Assembly (NCBI GenBank): GCA_016873355.1
Contig: VGXK01000110.1
Span: 1 to 6,833, forward strand
DNA length: 6,833 nucleotides
Direction of reading: 5' to 3'
Origin: Phycisphaerae bacterium
GTDB lineage: Bacteria > Planctomycetota > Phycisphaerae > Phycisphaerales > SM1A02
Made by a program: the position numbers and the translations under genes. Positions 4,419 through 6,833 of the stretch are shown piece after piece (position 1 is the stretch's first letter; every line of letters starts with the position of its first letter). The notes under the pieces were generated by a model. The model worked only from the letters and a program-made list of their open reading frames with translations, did not search any database and had not been told where the DNA came from.

Positions 4419-6797
4419 ATGTCCAGCAGACCCACTTCGTCGCGCACCGGCGCACTCGCCCTCATGCTCGCGATCGCACCCGCGGCGACGGCCGGCTGGG
4501 TGCCCGGACCGAAGCTCACCTCGTTCCCGCAGATCACGCTCGGCGAACGCTTCGGCTACTGCAACGCGAACAACGGCGACTTCCTCGCGGTGGGCGCCCC
4601 CGACGCAAGCGTGGAGGGCGAGAACGCCAACGGCGCCGTGTACGTCTACAAGCGCGTGGGCGACGCGTGGTCGCCGCATCAGAAGCTGATCGCGCCGGAG
4701 TTTCCCTCCGGCAACTCGCTCTCGCAATTCGGCAACGCGGTGTCGATGAGCCGCGACACGATGGTCGTCGGCTCGTGGGGATACCCGGGACCCGGAAGCG
4801 CGATCTTCGCGGGGTCCGCATTCGTCTTCACCCGCGATCTCGGCACCGACCAGTGGGTGCTGCAGCGACAGATCCGCGCGGGCGACATCGCGGCGGTGGA
4901 TCAGTTCGGCTGGTCGGTGAGCGTGGACATGCCCGAGACGGGCGACGGCGTGATCGTGGTCGGCAAGATCCTCGACGGCGCGGAGAACAAGGGCGCCGCG
5001 TACGTCTTCCACGGTTCCGGAGCGACCTGGACGCAAGTGGCGAAACTCGCCCCCGCGGATCTCGGCGCCGGCGATCAGTTCGGCTCGTCGGTTTCCGTGC
5101 GCGGCGACACGATCGTCGTGGGAACGCAGAAACAGAACAACGGCGGCGCCAACGCGGGCGCCGCGTACGTCTTCACGCGCTCGGGCGACACCTGGTCGCA
5201 GGCCGCGAAGCTCCTCCCCGCGGGACTTGCGGCCGGCGATGCGTTCGGCGCGAGCGTCCGCGCGGGCGACGGAATCATCGTGGTGGGCTCGCCGGGGCGC
5301 AAGTCGGGCTCCGTTGCGGGCGTCGGACTCGCGTACATCTTCGAGGGCTCGGGCGCGTCGTGGACCTCGAGCACGGTGCAACAGCGCAATCCGTTCCAGA
5401 ACGACGCGTTCGGCTACTCCGTCGCGATCAATCGGCCGACCGATCCGGGCCCCGAGCCGGTCGTGATCGTCGGCGCTCCGGGCTACGACTCCGGCGTCGT
5501 CAACAACGGCGCCGCCTTCGCCTACCGCAAGGTGGCGGGCGTGTGGACGATCGACGACACCGATCTCTTCGTCCCGTCGTCGGCCACGAACGGCGCGCTC
5601 GGTCGCAGCGTGAGCGTGTCGCCCGACGGAACGCGCACGGCGCTGTCGAGCGAGTCGCCCGGCGGAAGCAGCGGCGCCGCGTACGGATTCGACTTCCAGC
5701 CCGCGGGCGGAGGCGAATCGCCCGGCTCGGGAGGAACTCCCGGCGACGGCAGCGGCGAGATCCCGGGCGGCGGTGTTCCGCCGTCCGGCACCGATCCCGG
5801 CGGTGGCGGCGGCGGGCCGGGCGGCCCCGGCGGTCCCGGCGGCCCGTCGACCCCGGGCACGGCCACTCCGCTTCCCCCGCTCGAAGCGGATTTCGGCACG
5901 GTGCTTGGAAGCCTCATCATGGTCAATCCCATGACTCGCACCGTGATGCTCATGCAGACCGACGGCAAGCACGAGAATCACGTGCCGAAGATCGAGATTC
6001 TCACGGACTTCCCCGAGGGCTACGAACTCGTGGCGGCACCCGATCTCAACGGCGACGGATCGGGAGATCTTCTCTTCCGCGAATCGTCGCGCGGCATGCT
6101 GCACGGCTGGCTGCGCGACGGCCTGACGATCATCGCGCAGAACGAGATCGGGGAAGTGCCGGACGGCTTCGACTACACGAGCTTCGGCGACTTCAACGGC
6201 GACTCGATCGAGGACCTGCTGCTTCGAGATGCGAGCACCGGCGATCTCGAGGTCTGGATCATGAACTCGCAGGGCGGCCTCTTCGCGCCGATCCTGGTCG
6301 ACGTCGACGACAACAACTGGTTCCCGGTTCAGATCGACATGAACGCCGATTCGCATCCGGATCTGCTGCTGCGTCAGCCGGTGTCGGGACAGCTCGTGCA
6401 GATCACGGTCACGAACACCGGCGAAGTCTCCGTGATCGACTGGCCGGACGCGGCGAGCGACTACACGGTCGTGTCCGGCGGCGACGTGGACGGCGACGGC
6501 AGCGTCGACCTGCTCTGGAATCGGGGTGGCCAGTACGAGGTGTGGCTGCTCGACGCGGATCGACTCGAGATCAACCGCTTTCGCTTCATTCTCGACGCGG
6601 ACACATGGCGCATCGAGAAGCTGCACGACTTCGACGGCAACGGCAAGGCGGACTTCCTCATGAGCCGAAACGGCAGCGGCCGACTCGTGATCGTCTACAT
6701 GGACTTCACCGAGGCCGGACATCCGAAGATCATGAAGAGCCGGCGATACACGACGATCGACGCCGACGTCGAGATCGTGGACTTCGCGAATCGCTGA
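4419..6797 (+). CDS. Exported protein with two beta-propeller-type repeat domains (seven FG-GAP-like units, then VCBS/FG-GAP units)
   Basis: The product is 792 residues from ATG 4419. It starts with a signal peptide (hydrophobic core about 11-23, ATA cleavage site at 23-25, mature GWVPG); the longer frame from GTG 4311 would bury it behind 36 residues. The ribosome site is weak (GAG at 7-8 nt). Domain 1 (about 40-427) has seven units, each with FG/LG plus SVSV-like and VVG-like strands, starting near 45, 104, 163, 221, 276, 331 and 394; most carry an NxGAAYVF-type strand. Seven units fit an integrin-alpha-type seven-bladed propeller. A Gly/Pro hinge follows (about 428-487), with a GGP triplet run. 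Domain 2 (about 490-792) has five Asp-rich loops of DxNGDGxxD type starting at D542, D591, D640, D689 and D737, typical of calcium-binding VCBS/FG-GAP repeats. There is no transmembrane tail, sortase signal or PEP-CTERM, so it is probably periplasmic or released. The ligand is unknown; adhesion or carbohydrate/protein binding is plausible. Confidence 0.9.
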   Translation: MSSRPTSSRTGALALMLAIAPAATAGWVPGPKLTSFPQITLGERFGYCNANNGDFLAVGAPDASVEGENANGAVYVYKRVGDAWSPHQKLIAPEFPSGNSLSQFGNAVSMSRDTMVVGSWGYPGPGSAIFAGSAFVFTRDLGTDQWVLQRQIRAGDIAAVDQFGWSVSVDMPETGDGVIVVGKILDGAENKGAAYVFHGSGATWTQVAKLAPADLGAGDQFGSSVSVRGDTIVVGTQKQNNGGANAGAAYVFTRSGDTWSQAAKLLPAGLAAGDAFGASVRAGDGIIVVGSPGRKSGSVAGVGLAYIFEGSGASWTSSTVQQRNPFQNDAFGYSVAINRPTDPGPEPVVIVGAPGYDSGVVNNGAAFAYRKVAGVWTIDDTDLFVPSSATNGALGRSVSVSPDGTRTALSSESPGGSSGAAYGFDFQPAGGGESPGSGGTPGDGSGEIPGGGVPPSGTDPGGGGGGPGGPGGPGGPSTPGTATPLPPLEADFGTVLGSLIMVNPMTRTVMLMQTDGKHENHVPKIEILTDFPEGYELVAAPDLNGDGSGDLLFRESSRGMLHGWLRDGLTIIAQNEIGEVPDGFDYTSFGDFNGDSIEDLLLRDASTGDLEVWIMNSQGGLFAPILVDVDDNNWFPVQIDMNADSHPDLLLRQPVSGQLVQITVTNTGEVSVIDWPDAASDYTVVSGGDVDGDGSVDLLWNRGGQYEVWLLDADRLEINRFRFILDADTWRIEKLHDFDGNGKADFLMSRNGSGRLVIVYMDFTEAGHPKIMKSRRYTTIDADVEIVDFANR
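5700..5880 (+). repeat. Gly/Pro-rich hinge coding repeat between the two propeller domains
   Basis: Codons for about residues 428-487 of the double-propeller protein are almost only Gly, Pro, Ser and Thr. They include a run of Gly codons and a GGP triplet repeat near residues 466-476. It is a low-complexity flexible linker and likely prone to length change by slippage. It contains no predicted fold. Confidence 0.7.
6042..6653 (+). repeat. Five tandem calcium-loop repeats of the VCBS/FG-GAP domain
   Basis: Asp-rich loops begin at residues 542, 591, 640, 689 and 737, so the period is 49, 49, 49 and 48 residues. Each is followed by a DLLxR/DFLMS-type strand. The loops read DLNGDGSGD, DFNGDSIED, DMNADSHPD, DVDGDGSVD and DFDGNGKAD. 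A further degenerate unit precedes them: GSLIMVNPMTRT (497-508) matches the strand after the first loop. DFANR at the very C-terminus looks like the start of another unit that may close the ring. Confidence 0.8.
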
Positions 6798-6828
6798 GCG
6801 TCGAGCGCGAACCCGCCACGCTCGATGC
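6798..6828 (+). terminator. Candidate terminator hairpin after the double-propeller gene
   Basis: GCGTCGAGCG (6798-6807) pairs with CGCTCGATGC (6819-6828): 10 bp with one G-T pair and an 11-nt loop. The stem starts on the base right after the TGA stop (6795-6797). The next bases are GGAGG and the window then ends, so no T-tract can be seen. It could be a U-less terminator or a 3' stabilising hairpin. Confidence 0.4.
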
Positions 6829-6833
6829 GGAGG

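Noticed and set aside
4326..6722. A 798-codon open frame on the minus strand, antisense to the whole double-propeller gene
   Set aside because: The product is rich in Arg, Ala, His and Val with no recognisable domain or signal. The plus strand has a signal peptide and regular repeats. Long antisense frames are normal in GC-rich coding DNA because stop codons are rare.

Overview
The window is GC-rich DNA (by eye roughly two-thirds G+C) from what is most likely a member of the Planctomycetota, possibly a Phycisphaerae-like lineage. I infer this from three things: two large exported proteins of kinds common in that phylum (FG-GAP/VCBS propellers, and a Gly-rich Spy-like protein with an EF-hand), mostly weak Shine-Dalgarno sites, and a metal-ligand-poor MBL-fold protein. 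The sequence alone does not prove the placement.

Layout. Positions 1-1991 hold three genes on the minus strand, in transcription order: coaD (CoA biosynthesis, GTG start at 1991), an MBL-fold protein with most metal ligands missing (GTG start at 1384), and a class I SAM-dependent methyltransferase whose 3' end runs off the window at base 1. A very stable GC hairpin sits directly behind the MBL stop codon and may separate the methyltransferase from the upstream pair. Positions 1992-2312 carry no convincing gene. They are packed with inverted repeats: a hairpin before coaD, a REP-like palindrome, an orphan plus-strand intrinsic terminator, and a nested inverted repeat of about 111 nt. Positions 2313-4124 (minus) encode a 603-residue exported protein with several LTxxQ-like (Spy/CpxP-type) helical segments, Gly/Arg-rich spacers and one C-terminal EF-hand. 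A divergent intergenic region of 294 bp follows. Positions 4419-6797 (plus) encode a 792-residue exported protein made of two different beta-propeller-type repeat domains joined by a Gly/Pro hinge. A hairpin lies directly after its stop codon.

How the genes relate. coaD is housekeeping metabolism. The MBL-fold and methyltransferase genes are co-directional neighbours with no evident pathway link to it. The two exported proteins are transcribed divergently from one shared intergenic region and may be co-regulated, but nothing in the sequence shows a joint function.

The best candidates for something undescribed are the structured 2004-2276 intergenic block (possible ncRNA or repeat element), the MBL-fold protein stripped of its metal site, and the multi-LTxxQ plus EF-hand protein. 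No CRISPR array, tRNA, rRNA, transposase or phage gene is visible.
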